A stretch of 64,000 nt of DNA, from contig NZ_JACJRG010000015.1 in NCBI RefSeq assembly GCF_014697125.1, forward strand, positions 1-64,000, in the 5' to 3' direction. The stretch's first letter is position 1, and each line of letters starts with the position of its first letter. A program made the position numbers and the translations under genes. A model generated the notes under the pieces. The model saw only the letters and a list, made by a program, of their open reading frames with translations, was not told where the DNA came from and ran no database searches. This DNA comes from Anabaena minutissima FACHB-250 (GTDB lineage: Bacteria > Cyanobacteriota > Cyanobacteriia > Cyanobacteriales > Nostocaceae). Below, piece by piece: positions 1 to 8,704 of the stretch.

Positions 1-99
1 ATCTATTTTTCCCCAAATAGTCGTGTCTCTTCTTTTACTTAAGATTGAACGCCTCGCTACCCTTACACGTAGTTGTGGTTTTGACATCTCTATTTCCAG
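1..99 (+). other. Non-coding sequence replacing the 5' half of the sigma gene
   Basis: This short stretch should encode sigma region 2 if the downstream gene were whole, but all three forward frames lack sigma-like sequence and the relevant frame has three stops. It is probably the edge of an inserted element or a deletion junction. I do not recognise a transposase end, group II intron domain V or known Xis recombination core in it. Confidence 0.5.
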
Positions 100-546
100 G
101 TGCAAGAAGTGAGTCAAGAAAAAGGTCGCACTCCTACTTTAGAAGACCTAGCAATTGAGTTAGAAATGACACCGACTCAAGTACGGGAAGTTTTGTTGAG
201 AGTACCTCGTTCTGTTTCTTTAGAAACTAAAGTCGGTAAAGATAAAGATACCGAGTTAGGCGAATTATTAGAGACCGACGGTGTTACCCCTGAAGAAATG
301 CTAATGCGAGAATCTTTACAAAGAGACTTGCAAAATTTGTTAGCAGATTTAACCACCCGAGAACGGGATGTGATTCTGATGCGGTTTGGTTTGGCTGATG
401 GTCATCCCTACTCATTAGCAGAAATTGGCCGCGCTCTTGATTTATCACGGGAACGAGTTCGCCAAATTGAATCAAAGGCTTTACAGAAGCTTCGCCAACC
501 CAAGCGTCGCAACCTCATCCGCGACTATTTAGAGTCGTTGAGCTAG
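100..546 (+). CDS. sigC: Group 2 RNA polymerase sigma factor, SigC-like, 3' part only
   Basis: This encodes the C-terminal half of a sigma-70 family factor. Residues 1-60 match region 3 and residues 75-140 match region 4, with the -35-binding helix-turn-helix around YSLAEIGRALDLSRERVRQI. The family also needs regions 1.2 and 2 (core binding, -10 melting), normally another 200 or more residues, and these are absent. The frame upstream is closed by TAA at 40-42, TGA at 46-48 and TGA at 82-84, so homology starts abruptly at about base 100 on a GTG. Synteny with furA immediately downstream matches all1692 (sigC) of PCC 7120 as I recall it. The coding part itself is intact to its stop, which suggests an interruption or recent break rather than long decay. 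It could be a pseudogene or the downstream half of a gene split by an inserted element. The product as it stands could bind -35 DNA but not act as a sigma factor. Confidence 0.85.
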   Translation: MQEVSQEKGRTPTLEDLAIELEMTPTQVREVLLRVPRSVSLETKVGKDKDTELGELLETDGVTPEEMLMRESLQRDLQNLLADLTTRERDVILMRFGLADGHPYSLAEIGRALDLSRERVRQIESKALQKLRQPKRRNLIRDYLESLS

Positions 547-640
547 TTGAAATAGTCAATAGTCAACAGTCAATAGTTAATGGTTAATAGTAAACAAAAT
601 CTCAACTATAGATTGTTGACTCTGGACTATTTATTTGCTT
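547..640. repeat. Heptamer-rich inverted repeat after the sigma gene
   Basis: Repeated GTCAATA/GTCAACA units are followed about 45 bases later by GATTGTTGACTCTGGACTATT, the approximate reverse complement of the first part, so the RNA could fold into a long imperfect hairpin. A related copy lies at 50145-50210. It may serve as a terminator, but it looks like a dispersed repeat. Confidence 0.55.
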
Positions 641-779
641 ACCAATTGTTTGATCACTACTACTCCAGACATCTATTCTTTATAAGAAATTTTGGCAATT
701 AGTGATAGCATTATCTTATGAGCCATTTTGGCAGACATTATCAAAGTAGAGATCGTAAATTATTAGATCCATCTTTCTA

Positions 780-895
780 AGCTCATTAATTATTTTTAAA
801 ATTTAATAAATATTCGCAATAAGCAACAGTTGTTGCCAATGAGTCCAAATATTTGCTATATTCTCAATTAATAAGCTTTGTTGAGAAAAATTAGT
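780..895 (+). promoter_or_regulatory. furA promoter region with candidate FurA box
   Basis: The AT-rich leader of furA contains TATATTCTCAATTAATAA at 857-874. This resembles the AT-rich FurA-binding consensus reported for Anabaena (core ATTCTCAAT), consistent with the known autoregulation of furA. The match is by eye and from memory of the consensus. No clear -35/-10 pair stands out. Confidence 0.5.
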
Positions 896-1351
896 ATGAC
901 TGTCTACACAAATACTTCACTCAAGGCTGAATTAAACGAACGTGGTTGGCGTTTAACTCCCCAAAGAGAAACTATATTACACATTTTTCAAGAACTGCCT
1001 CAAGGCGAACATCTGAGTGCTGAGGATTTATATCACCGCTTAGAAGGTGAAGGTGAAGGAATTAGCCTTTCAACTATCTACCGGACTTTGAAATTGATGG
1101 CGCGGATGGGGATATTAAGGGAACTTGAACTCGGAGAAGGGCATAAGCACTACGAAATCAACCAACCTTATCCCCATCACCATCATCACTTGATTTGTGT
1201 GCGTTGCAACTCAACCATTGAGTTCAAAAATGACTCGATTTTAAAAATTGGGGCTAAAACTGCTCAAAAAGAAGGTTTCCATCTACTTGACTGTCAAATG
1301 ACAATCCATGCAGTATGTCCTAAATGCCAACGGGCGTTGATGCCACTTTAA
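896..1351 (+). CDS. furA: Ferric uptake regulator FurA
   Basis: Fur is a cytoplasmic metal- and redox-responsive repressor that, with Fe(II), controls iron uptake and many other genes in cyanobacteria. The 151-residue protein has an N-terminal winged helix (about 1-85), a five-histidine run at 94-98 and metal/redox cysteines C101 and C104 (CVRC), C133, and C141 and C144 (CPKC). These positions equal those of PCC 7120 FurA, where the CVRC motif and C141 have been linked to redox activity and heme binding. I chose ATG 896 rather than the in-frame TTG at 878 because FurA proteins begin MTVYTN. It follows the sigma fragment by about 350 bases on the same strand and converges on the peptidoglycan-binding gene downstream. 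Confidence 0.97.
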   Translation: MTVYTNTSLKAELNERGWRLTPQRETILHIFQELPQGEHLSAEDLYHRLEGEGEGISLSTIYRTLKLMARMGILRELELGEGHKHYEINQPYPHHHHHLICVRCNSTIEFKNDSILKIGAKTAQKEGFHLLDCQMTIHAVCPKCQRALMPL

Positions 1352-1501
1352 CCCCAACACTGCTTATGCGGAAGTCAAAAGTCAAAAATCAAAAGTCAAA
1401 AAGCTTATAGAATAGGCTTTTCACTTATTTAGATTGGTTGCTGCTATTAGGAGGTAAATTACCTGTTACTGACTTACACTGAGCAAATACTGAAGCGGGG
1501 G
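1352..1501 (-). ncRNA. Probable alpha-furA antisense read-through region
   Basis: The gap between furA and the convergent gene has no strong terminator, only GTCAAAA heptamers around 1375-1400. In PCC 7120 the convergent gene (alr1690) is transcribed into furA, giving the antisense RNA alpha-furA. The same gene order here implies the same RNA. This is inferred from synteny; the transcript itself cannot be seen. Confidence 0.45.
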
Positions 1502-2758
1502 CTAAAAGCTTCCGCTTCTAATATCAGTCAAGCTGATACCGTAAAATTCCTGTGCTTGCTTGATGGCTTTTTTGGTATCTTCTGCCATTAAGCCATTTAA
1601 TTGCCCTTTATAAAATCCTCTTGCTTGCAGTCGTCTTTGGATCTCTAAAACATTAAAATCGCTTTTGGGTGTTTTACTAACTAAGCTATATAATTTAGCC
1701 CTAGTAGTAGGCCCAGCAATTCCACTGACGGCTAAATAATTACCGGCTTGAAATCTTTTGACTGCATCTGCTGTGTAAGAACCAAAATAGCCGTTGGGTT
1801 GTCCTTGTAAATACCCGGCTTGGATTAATTGTTCTTGTAGCACTCGCACTGCTTCGCCTCGATTGCCTAGACGGAGTTGATCTTTATTAGCTGCTTGCTG
1901 AGGCTGAGAAGTTCTTCCACCTATACCCAATGGGGGTAATTTTGCCATTGTTGCAGGGCCAACAATGCCGTCACTATCCAATTTATAAGCAGTTTGAAAC
2001 CTTTTTACAGATTCTTCAGTGATCGGCCCAAAGATTCCGGTGGCGTTACCGTAATAAAATCCTGCCACTCGCAAGCGTTCTTGCAAAACTCTCACCTGTT
2101 CACCTTCATCGCCTTTAGCTAGATAGTCAGGGCTTTGACGCTTCTTGTCAACTGAATTAGCCGCTACCGTTTGTCTGGGTTGTTTGCTGGTAGTAGCGTT
2201 GGTACGCGTTTGTGTATTAGCAGTGCTAGTTTGTCTGGGCTGTGTATTAGTCGTGCTAGTTTGTTTCGGTTTTGTACTAGTAGTAGCGTTCGTGCTAGTT
2301 TGTCTCAGTGTTGTTTGATTACTGACAAGAGTAGCTGTTGGCGGTTGGCTAATTACAGTAGCTCCACGCCAACTATCTAATTTTTCTAAGGTGCTAGCCC
2401 CGACAATACCATCTACAGGTAACCCAGCAGCTGCTTGAAAACGCCGCACAGCGTCTTCTGTGGGGAAATCATAGACTTGAGTAATGGGTGCTTGATAAAA
2501 ACCTGCATTTTGCAGTTTTTGTTGGAGATTTCTGACAGAGGGGCCTTGATCTCCTCTTTCTAATGCCCAGACGCTACTAACGCTACCGAGAACTGATAGT
2601 GTGAGAGCAAGGGGTAGCATATACTTCCAAGCCTTACTAGACAGACGTTTCCAGTCTGGTAGGGTAGCTTGATCTAATAACGGGTCAAAAGAAACTAACT
2701 CATTGGCTTCGCTACCTTCGTAGGCGAAAGCTAGATGTAAATACGCGATGTTGTCCAT
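1502..2758 (-). CDS. Membrane-anchored peptidoglycan-binding protein (alr1690-like)
   Basis: The protein probably binds cell-wall peptidoglycan from a single membrane anchor. After about 46 cytoplasmic residues comes a hydrophobic segment (about 47-65), then PG_binding_1 domains at about 68-128, 215-275 and 297-357 (pattern GxxGxxVRxLQxxLxxAGFY...DGIVGPxT) and a degenerate fourth at about 368-412. Residues 140-205 form a Thr/Gln/Asn-rich linker with a repeated RQTST motif. No catalytic domain is visible. It converges with furA and lies just downstream of cobN on the same strand (14-base gap), so the two may be cotranscribed. In PCC 7120 loss of this gene's transcript alters furA expression. 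Confidence 0.88.
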   Translation of the reverse strand: MDNIAYLHLAFAYEGSEANELVSFDPLLDQATLPDWKRLSSKAWKYMLPLALTLSVLGSVSSVWALERGDQGPSVRNLQQKLQNAGFYQAPITQVYDFPTEDAVRRFQAAAGLPVDGIVGASTLEKLDSWRGATVISQPPTATLVSNQTTLRQTSTNATTSTKPKQTSTTNTQPRQTSTANTQTRTNATTSKQPRQTVAANSVDKKRQSPDYLAKGDEGEQVRVLQERLRVAGFYYGNATGIFGPITEESVKRFQTAYKLDSDGIVGPATMAKLPPLGIGGRTSQPQQAANKDQLRLGNRGEAVRVLQEQLIQAGYLQGQPNGYFGSYTADAVKRFQAGNYLAVSGIAGPTTRAKLYSLVSKTPKSDFNVLEIQRRLQARGFYKGQLNGLMAEDTKKAIKQAQEFYGISLTDIRSGSF

Positions 2759-2772
2759 ATTTCCTACACCAC

Positions 2773-5700
2773 TTACTTTTCTTCAATAGCTGCTTCAGCT
2801 TGATGTACTAAGTTGCGTAAAGTATCTAATGTTTGTATATTTACATCCTGCCATAAACCGCGCTTGTGTGCTTCTAATAATTTTTCCGCAATATCACGTA
2901 GAGCATGGGGATTTTTCTCTTGAATAAAGTCACAAACCACTGAATCAAGCAAATAAGCTTGCATTACGCCCTGATACATATAGTTTTCCACACATCTGGC
3001 CGTAGCATCATAGGCAAATAAAAAATCTACGGTTGCTGACATTTCAAATGCACCTTTATAGCCGTGGCGCATCACACCCTCAATCCATTTAGGATTCACG
3101 ACACGAGAACGATACACCCGTGCAATTTCTGATTTGAGTTGGCGAACGCGTGGTTGAGATGGGATGGAATTATCACCAAAATAAGTTTCAGGATTTTTAC
3201 CTTGGATAGACCGCACCGCCGCCGTTAAACCACCCTGAAATTGATAGTAATCATCAGAATCGAGCAAATCATGTTCGCGGTTGTCTTGGTTTTGCAGGAC
3301 GATTTGCATTTGGGCTAATCGCTGGGTGAAGGCTTCGGGATTGGGGAGTGGGGAGTGCTGAGTGCTGAGTGCTGAGTGCTGAGAAATTCTACCTTGCTCC
3401 CTGCTCCCTCCTTTTCTGTCACCTGTCACCTGTAACCTGTCACCTGAAGAATAGGCGTAACAACTCCAGTTAATATAGGCTTGGGCTAAATCTTGGTCAT
3501 CTTGCCAGTTTTGTGATTCCATTAAGCCTTGGAGTCCCGCACCGTAAGCACCTGGTTTTGAGCCAAAGATACGATAAAGCGATCGCGCTAAGGCCGTTTC
3601 TGAAGTTAAACCTTGTTGCAACCAAAAATCAGTATCTTGCCTAACTTGCGCTGCTATTGGGTTTTGGTCTGGTGGTTCATCTAGGGCGGCGACTGCGTTG
3701 ACGGCTTGCTCAAATAAATCCATCAAATTAGGAAAAGCATCACGGAAAAATCCTGAAATGCGTAAGGTGACATCTACACGGGGTCTTGCCAAAATGCTCA
3801 ACGGCAAAATTTCTAAATCGATGACGCGCCGCGCTGCGCCATCCCAAACGGGTCTTACACCCAGTAACGCTAACGCCTCAGCAATGTCGTCTCCACCTGT
3901 CCGCATTGTCGCCGTTCCCCAGACAGATAAGCCTAGGGTCTTGGGATACTCGCCATGTTCTTGGGTGTAGCATTCAATCAAGTTTTCGGCTGCTTTTCTA
4001 CCCACATCCCAAGCGGTTTCTGTAGGAATGGCGCGAATATCTACTGAGTAAAAATTCCTCCCTGTGGGTAAAACTTCTGGTCTTCCCCGTGTGGGTGCGC
4101 CTGATGGTGCGCTGGGGATATATTTTCCATCTAGTCCCCGCAGCAGATGGGTGATTTCCATCTGGGTTTGTTGTAATGCGGGGAGGAGTTTGGCGTTAAT
4201 CCAGTCGAGGAAATTAGGGACTGGGGGAATTAATTGTGAATTTGTAATGAGTTGTTCTACTAGTGAGGCGGCGTGTTCTTCTAGGGTGGTGACAGCATCG
4301 CCTGCTGTGTGGCAGGGATTTTGAGTTTTTTGGGCTAAAATTTGTTTGTCGCTTAGTGATAATTCACTGCTGAAATCGGCTGTGAGGGGGTCGAGGTCTA
4401 AACCCCAATCATCGGCTAAGGCTCTGGTAATCCCTGGAGAATAGCGGTTGGGAATACGAGCGATCGCCACAATTAAATCTCGTAATTGTCTACCTTGGGG
4501 ACATTGCCCAAAAATGTGCAAACCATCCCGAATTTGTGCTTCTTTTAATTCGCATAGATAGCCATCTAAGGAATTTAAAATTAAAGACTCAAAATTCAAA
4601 ATTTCTTGCTCATCTTGAATGCCTAAGTCTTTGTAAAGATTTTCTTGGATGACTAGTTCTCGGATGCGATCGCGCAAGGCTGGTAAGCGGGAAGGATCTA
4701 AACTTTCCGCCTCATAATACTCATCAATTAAATTTTCCAGCTTTTGGAAAGCCCCATAGAGTTCTGCACGGGTCATCGGTGGCGTAAGATGATCTATGAT
4801 CACCGCTTGGGCGCGACGCTTGGCTTGTGAACCTTCACCGGGGTCATTGACAATAAATGGGTATAAGTGCGGCATTGCACCAAAGGCTACTTCGGGATAG
4901 CAAGTGCTAGATAACGCTAAACTCTTACCGGGAAGCCATTCCAAATTTCCATGTTTCCCTACATGGACGATCGCATCAGATCCAAAACATTCCCGCACCC
5001 AATAATAAAAAGCTAAATAGTTATGGGTTGGCTCTAAATCCGGTGCATGATAATTCAAACTAGGGTCAAGGTCATAACCCCGTGATGGCTGAATACCTAC
5101 AAATACGTTACCTAGTTGAATACCGGGAATTGGGAATTGGGAATTGCTTTCTTGTCCCCCCAGTCCCCAACGTTCCCCAATACCCTGCTGTATTGCTTCT
5201 GGTAAAGAGGTAAAATATTCTTGATATTCAGCAGTTGATAAACTTTGCTGTACTGGTCGCCAGTCTCTACCTTCTGGATCATTGGTGACACCAGCCGTTA
5301 AACGTGCGATTAATTCATCGCTATTAGTGGGGCAATTTTCTACTAAATACCCTTCTGCTTGTAATGCTTTGAGGATTTCTATACAACTAGCTGGGGTATC
5401 TAGTCCCACACCGTTGGCTAAACGTCCATCGCGGTTGGGGTAATTAGCTAATATCAGGGCTATTTTGCGCTCCTGGGGTGGTTTGGCGCGTAGTTTAACC
5501 CAATTCGCTGCCAGTTCAGCAACAAACTCAATGCGATCGCTCACTGGTTCATAAACTACCACATCTGTTTCTAAGTCAGGATGATGTGTTTGTACCGCCT
5601 TAAAGGACACAGCACGACTAATAATTCTGCCATCCACTTCTGGTAGAGCAACATTCATCGCAATGTCACGGGGAGAAAGTCCTTGTGATAGTTCTTCCCA

Positions 5701-6681
5701 CTGCTCTAAAAATCCGCCACTGAGGATAACTTGCAATACAGGCACATCTAATTTTTCCCACAGTTCAGTCTGGGGTGTTTCTGTATCTAATCGTGCCAAG
5801 GAAAAGCTAGTGGTATTGAGTAATACTGCAACTTGCTCCGAGTTCTGACCTTGAAAAAACTCCATTAACTCTCTTTGCACATCAGGGTCACGCAAAGAAG
5901 AAACAAACACCGGCAAAGGTTGTAAGTTTCTTTGCGCCAAAGCCGCACACAACGCATCAATAACTTTAGTATTTCCTGCCAAATAGTGGGCGCGGTAAAA
6001 CAATATACCAACTTTGGGAATTGAACATGGCGCATTGGGGTAAAAACTCCCCTGTTCCCCTGCTCCCCTCTCACCTGTCACCTGTAACCTGTCACCTGTC
6101 ACCTGTAACTTGTCACCTGTCACCTGTAACCTGTCCCCTACATATACCCCCACACGGGGAACTCGTTGCGGTGGTGCTGGGTTATATGCAGTTACTAGAC
6201 ATTTATCACTGATAAACTGGAGAGCGTTAACAAAGTTCTCTACACCACCTTCATTGAAATACTGACATATTTGGTTAACAGTAGCCACAGGCAAGGTAGA
6301 CTGAGAAAACAATTCAGGATCGAGTGCATCGTCCCCTGGCATTACAATTAGGTGTATACCGTTACGTTGCACAATTTCTTGCACTATTTCTAAACCATAA
6401 GCCCAATAGGAACGTCCTCCTATCAGGCGCAAAATGATGACTTGGGCAAGTTCTAAGACTTGTTCGGCGTAAGTATCAATGCTTATTTGTTGCTGCAACA
6501 GCAATAAATTCGCCACTCTCAAGGTAGGAAATGTTGCAGGTAATTGGGGGACTGTAGCAGCCAGGGTTTGAATGTCCGTATCAGCAGCCGTAATAAATAC
6601 AAAGCTAGCTGGAGTTTGTTCTAAAAAAATAACACCTTCTGACTGATTTAATCCTACCGATGTGGTACTTAAACGATGCAT
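2773..6681 (-). CDS. cobN: Cobaltochelatase subunit CobN
   Basis: CobN is the large porphyrin-binding subunit of the ATP-dependent chelatase that inserts cobalt into the corrin ring (or a related magnesium chelatase H-type subunit) in the cytoplasm. The 1302-residue length and family motifs such as HVGKHGNLEWLPGK and VWGTATMRTGGDDIAEALALLG support the call. The gene carries two in-frame repeat insertions: three seven-residue LQVTGDR-type units at about residues 181-205 (DNA 6070-6139) and a GDRLQVT unit followed by a Gln/His/Ser-rich stretch encoded at 3340-3447. Both look like STRR heptamer arrays in surface loops. It diverges from the histidine kinase at 6773. No cobalamin riboswitch is visible in the short 5' gap. 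Confidence 0.95.
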   Translation of the reverse strand: MHRLSTTSVGLNQSEGVIFLEQTPASFVFITAADTDIQTLAATVPQLPATFPTLRVANLLLLQQQISIDTYAEQVLELAQVIILRLIGGRSYWAYGLEIVQEIVQRNGIHLIVMPGDDALDPELFSQSTLPVATVNQICQYFNEGGVENFVNALQFISDKCLVTAYNPAPPQRVPRVGVYVGDRLQVTGDKLQVTGDRLQVTGERGAGEQGSFYPNAPCSIPKVGILFYRAHYLAGNTKVIDALCAALAQRNLQPLPVFVSSLRDPDVQRELMEFFQGQNSEQVAVLLNTTSFSLARLDTETPQTELWEKLDVPVLQVILSGGFLEQWEELSQGLSPRDIAMNVALPEVDGRIISRAVSFKAVQTHHPDLETDVVVYEPVSDRIEFVAELAANWVKLRAKPPQERKIALILANYPNRDGRLANGVGLDTPASCIEILKALQAEGYLVENCPTNSDELIARLTAGVTNDPEGRDWRPVQQSLSTAEYQEYFTSLPEAIQQGIGERWGLGGQESNSQFPIPGIQLGNVFVGIQPSRGYDLDPSLNYHAPDLEPTHNYLAFYYWVRECFGSDAIVHVGKHGNLEWLPGKSLALSSTCYPEVAFGAMPHLYPFIVNDPGEGSQAKRRAQAVIIDHLTPPMTRAELYGAFQKLENLIDEYYEAESLDPSRLPALRDRIRELVIQENLYKDLGIQDEQEILNFESLILNSLDGYLCELKEAQIRDGLHIFGQCPQGRQLRDLIVAIARIPNRYSPGITRALADDWGLDLDPLTADFSSELSLSDKQILAQKTQNPCHTAGDAVTTLEEHAASLVEQLITNSQLIPPVPNFLDWINAKLLPALQQTQMEITHLLRGLDGKYIPSAPSGAPTRGRPEVLPTGRNFYSVDIRAIPTETAWDVGRKAAENLIECYTQEHGEYPKTLGLSVWGTATMRTGGDDIAEALALLGVRPVWDGAARRVIDLEILPLSILARPRVDVTLRISGFFRDAFPNLMDLFEQAVNAVAALDEPPDQNPIAAQVRQDTDFWLQQGLTSETALARSLYRIFGSKPGAYGAGLQGLMESQNWQDDQDLAQAYINWSCYAYSSGDRLQVTGDRKGGSREQGRISQHSALSTQHSPLPNPEAFTQRLAQMQIVLQNQDNREHDLLDSDDYYQFQGGLTAAVRSIQGKNPETYFGDNSIPSQPRVRQLKSEIARVYRSRVVNPKWIEGVMRHGYKGAFEMSATVDFLFAYDATARCVENYMYQGVMQAYLLDSVVCDFIQEKNPHALRDIAEKLLEAHKRGLWQDVNIQTLDTLRNLVHQAEAAIEEK
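3340..3447. repeat. Heptamer repeats inside cobN (C-terminal site)
   Basis: The + strand shows four tandem GAGTGCT units followed, after a short spacer, by CACCTGT/AACCTGT heptamers. The block is translated in frame in cobN as a low-complexity loop. It is a typical STRR of heterocystous cyanobacteria. Confidence 0.85.
6070..6139. repeat. Heptamer repeats inside cobN (N-terminal site)
   Basis: About ten CACCTGT/AACCTGT heptamers are read by cobN as three seven-residue GDRLQVT-type repeats. Three heptamers equal 21 bases, so the array keeps frame when it changes by three units. Confidence 0.9.
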
Positions 6682-6772
6682 AATCCTGTATTACCGCTTT
6701 AAACTGTTGGTTAGAACATAATCAAACAATATTTCAGCCCAGAACCCTATCCTTCTTAGAAAACCATTGAAA

Positions 6773-8704
6773 ATGCTTAGTTCTCCTGATTTGAGCTTTT
6801 CTCGAAATTTACCTTTAGTTGTATTTAATCAACTTGGGGAATTGTTGCAGCACATGGCTCATGCAGTAGAAACTGCTGCTTTGGTACTCACAGAAACCAT
6901 TTTGTCTAGGATTCGTGTACCTGTAGAGTGGGAAAGGCAGAGATTTACATTGGTAGTTTCTGAGCGATTTAGTGCGCTGATGGTAGGTGAGCAAGAACAA
7001 CAGAGTCTGTTGTGGGAAACAATTATTCCTTCAAACCAGGTAGGAGATAATTATACAGATTCATTACTTTATACTAGGTTGACATTTGATGCAGAGGCGA
7101 TCGCCTCCTTTATCTGGAAATTACGAGATTTGTTTGGTTGTGATTCTGATACCTACCAACATCTGGAACATTATCGCCAAATTCCCAAACCTAATGATCC
7201 TACGCTGCAAAGTCAATTTTCTTTATTGTTATTAGAATATCTCTTGCCACAGCCAGCCGAGGAATTAGCAACATCTACAGTTGCTAGTTTGCCTGAAATT
7301 TATAGCTGTCAACCAGTAGAAGATGCTTTAAAAAAACAAATTTCCCAAGAGCGACTACTGAATCAGGTAACAACCCAAATTCGCAAAAGCCTAGATTTGT
7401 CGGTAATTATGACGACGGCAATTGCACAAGTCAGGGAGTTTTTGCAATTAGACAGATTAGTAATATATAAATTTGAGAGTTCACGAGTCAATAATCACAA
7501 TTCCCTACGCTCCTCAATTTCAGACTTGCAAAAATATGGGGGTTGTATAGTTTATGAAGCTCGTGCCACAGATACGATTCCATCAATATTACATTACCAG
7601 GAAAAAAGTTGTTTTGCTAGAACTTCCCCATGTTGGGAGAAATATCGTCAAGGTTTTACTTTAGTTGTAGACGATATTGAAAAAACTTACGCTCTCGAAG
7701 AGTGTTTATTGAATTTTTTAAGACAAAGCCAAGTCAGAGCCAAGTTAGTAGCACCAATTGTGTTTGAAGATAAACTATGGGGTTTGCTAATTGCTCATCA
7801 ATGTTACAGTCCCCATCAATGGACTCAGAGCGAAAAAAGTTTGTTGACTTCGATAGCTGAACAATTAGCGATCGCTATTCATCAAGCCGAATTAATGCGA
7901 TCGCTCACTCAAGAGAAACAAACTCTCGAACAAAGAGTCATTGAGCGCACAATGGCCTTACGGGATGCGTTACTCGCGGCGGAAGTTGCTAGCCGCCTCA
8001 GAAATGAATTTTTAGCCACTATTAGCCATGAACTGCTCACACCTCTGACTTACGTAATTGGGATGTCATCTACATTATTACGCTGGCCTTTGGGTGAATT
8101 GAGTCAACGCCAACGGGATTATTTGCAAACAATCCACGATAGCGGCGAACATCTCTTAGAAATGATTAACGACATCCTCGATTTATCTCAAATTGAGGCT
8201 GGTAAAGCCGTATTAAATATTGCAGAATTTTCTTTAGTCAAAATTGCTGAAAACACCATAGAATCATTATTAGATAAAGCTAAAACTGAGCAAATTAGTC
8301 TAAAACTTGATCTGCAAATTGATCCGAGCCGCGATCGCTTCACTGCTGATGTAGGGCGAGTAGAACAAGTCCTCTGGAATTTATTAACCAATGCAATTAA
8401 ATTTACACCTGAAGGTGGCAATGTAACTTTGCGTTTGTGGGTTGAAGATGATACTGCTATTTTTCAAATTGAAGATACAGGTATTGGGATTCCCGAAAAT
8501 AAATTACCATTATTGTTTGAAAAATTTCAACAACTCGATACACCCTATCGTCGCCGTTACGAAGGTACAGGGTTAGGTTTAGCTTTGACTAAACAATTAG
8601 TAGAACTACATCGAGGTCGTATCGAAGTAGAATCTACAGTAGGAATTGGCTCAATTTTTACAGTCTGGATACCGACTCAACCCATGAGAGTGCTGAGTCA
8701 TTAG
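6773..8704 (+). CDS. Sensor histidine kinase with cyanobacteriochrome-type GAF domain
   Basis: This is a soluble two-component sensor kinase. Counted from ATG 6773, it has an unassigned N-terminal region (1-185), a GAF domain (about 205-375), a coiled linker, HisKA (H419 in ISHELLTPL) and HATPase_c (N box NLLTNAIKFTP, G1 DTGIGIP, G2 GTGLGLALTKQL). The GAF resembles bilin-binding cyanobacteriochrome domains: DRLVIYKFE near the start, then ECLLNFLRQSQVRAKLVAPI, where C311 aligns with the chromophore cysteine. The residue after it is Leu rather than the usual His or Tyr. It may therefore bind bilin or be a derived non-photoactive sensor. ATG 6773 is preferred to TTG 6767. No partner receiver is adjacent; cobN is divergent. 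Confidence 0.9.
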   Translation: MLSSPDLSFSRNLPLVVFNQLGELLQHMAHAVETAALVLTETILSRIRVPVEWERQRFTLVVSERFSALMVGEQEQQSLLWETIIPSNQVGDNYTDSLLYTRLTFDAEAIASFIWKLRDLFGCDSDTYQHLEHYRQIPKPNDPTLQSQFSLLLLEYLLPQPAEELATSTVASLPEIYSCQPVEDALKKQISQERLLNQVTTQIRKSLDLSVIMTTAIAQVREFLQLDRLVIYKFESSRVNNHNSLRSSISDLQKYGGCIVYEARATDTIPSILHYQEKSCFARTSPCWEKYRQGFTLVVDDIEKTYALEECLLNFLRQSQVRAKLVAPIVFEDKLWGLLIAHQCYSPHQWTQSEKSLLTSIAEQLAIAIHQAELMRSLTQEKQTLEQRVIERTMALRDALLAAEVASRLRNEFLATISHELLTPLTYVIGMSSTLLRWPLGELSQRQRDYLQTIHDSGEHLLEMINDILDLSQIEAGKAVLNIAEFSLVKIAENTIESLLDKAKTEQISLKLDLQIDPSRDRFTADVGRVEQVLWNLLTNAIKFTPEGGNVTLRLWVEDDTAIFQIEDTGIGIPENKLPLLFEKFQQLDTPYRRRYEGTGLGLALTKQLVELHRGRIEVESTVGIGSIFTVWIPTQPMRVLSH

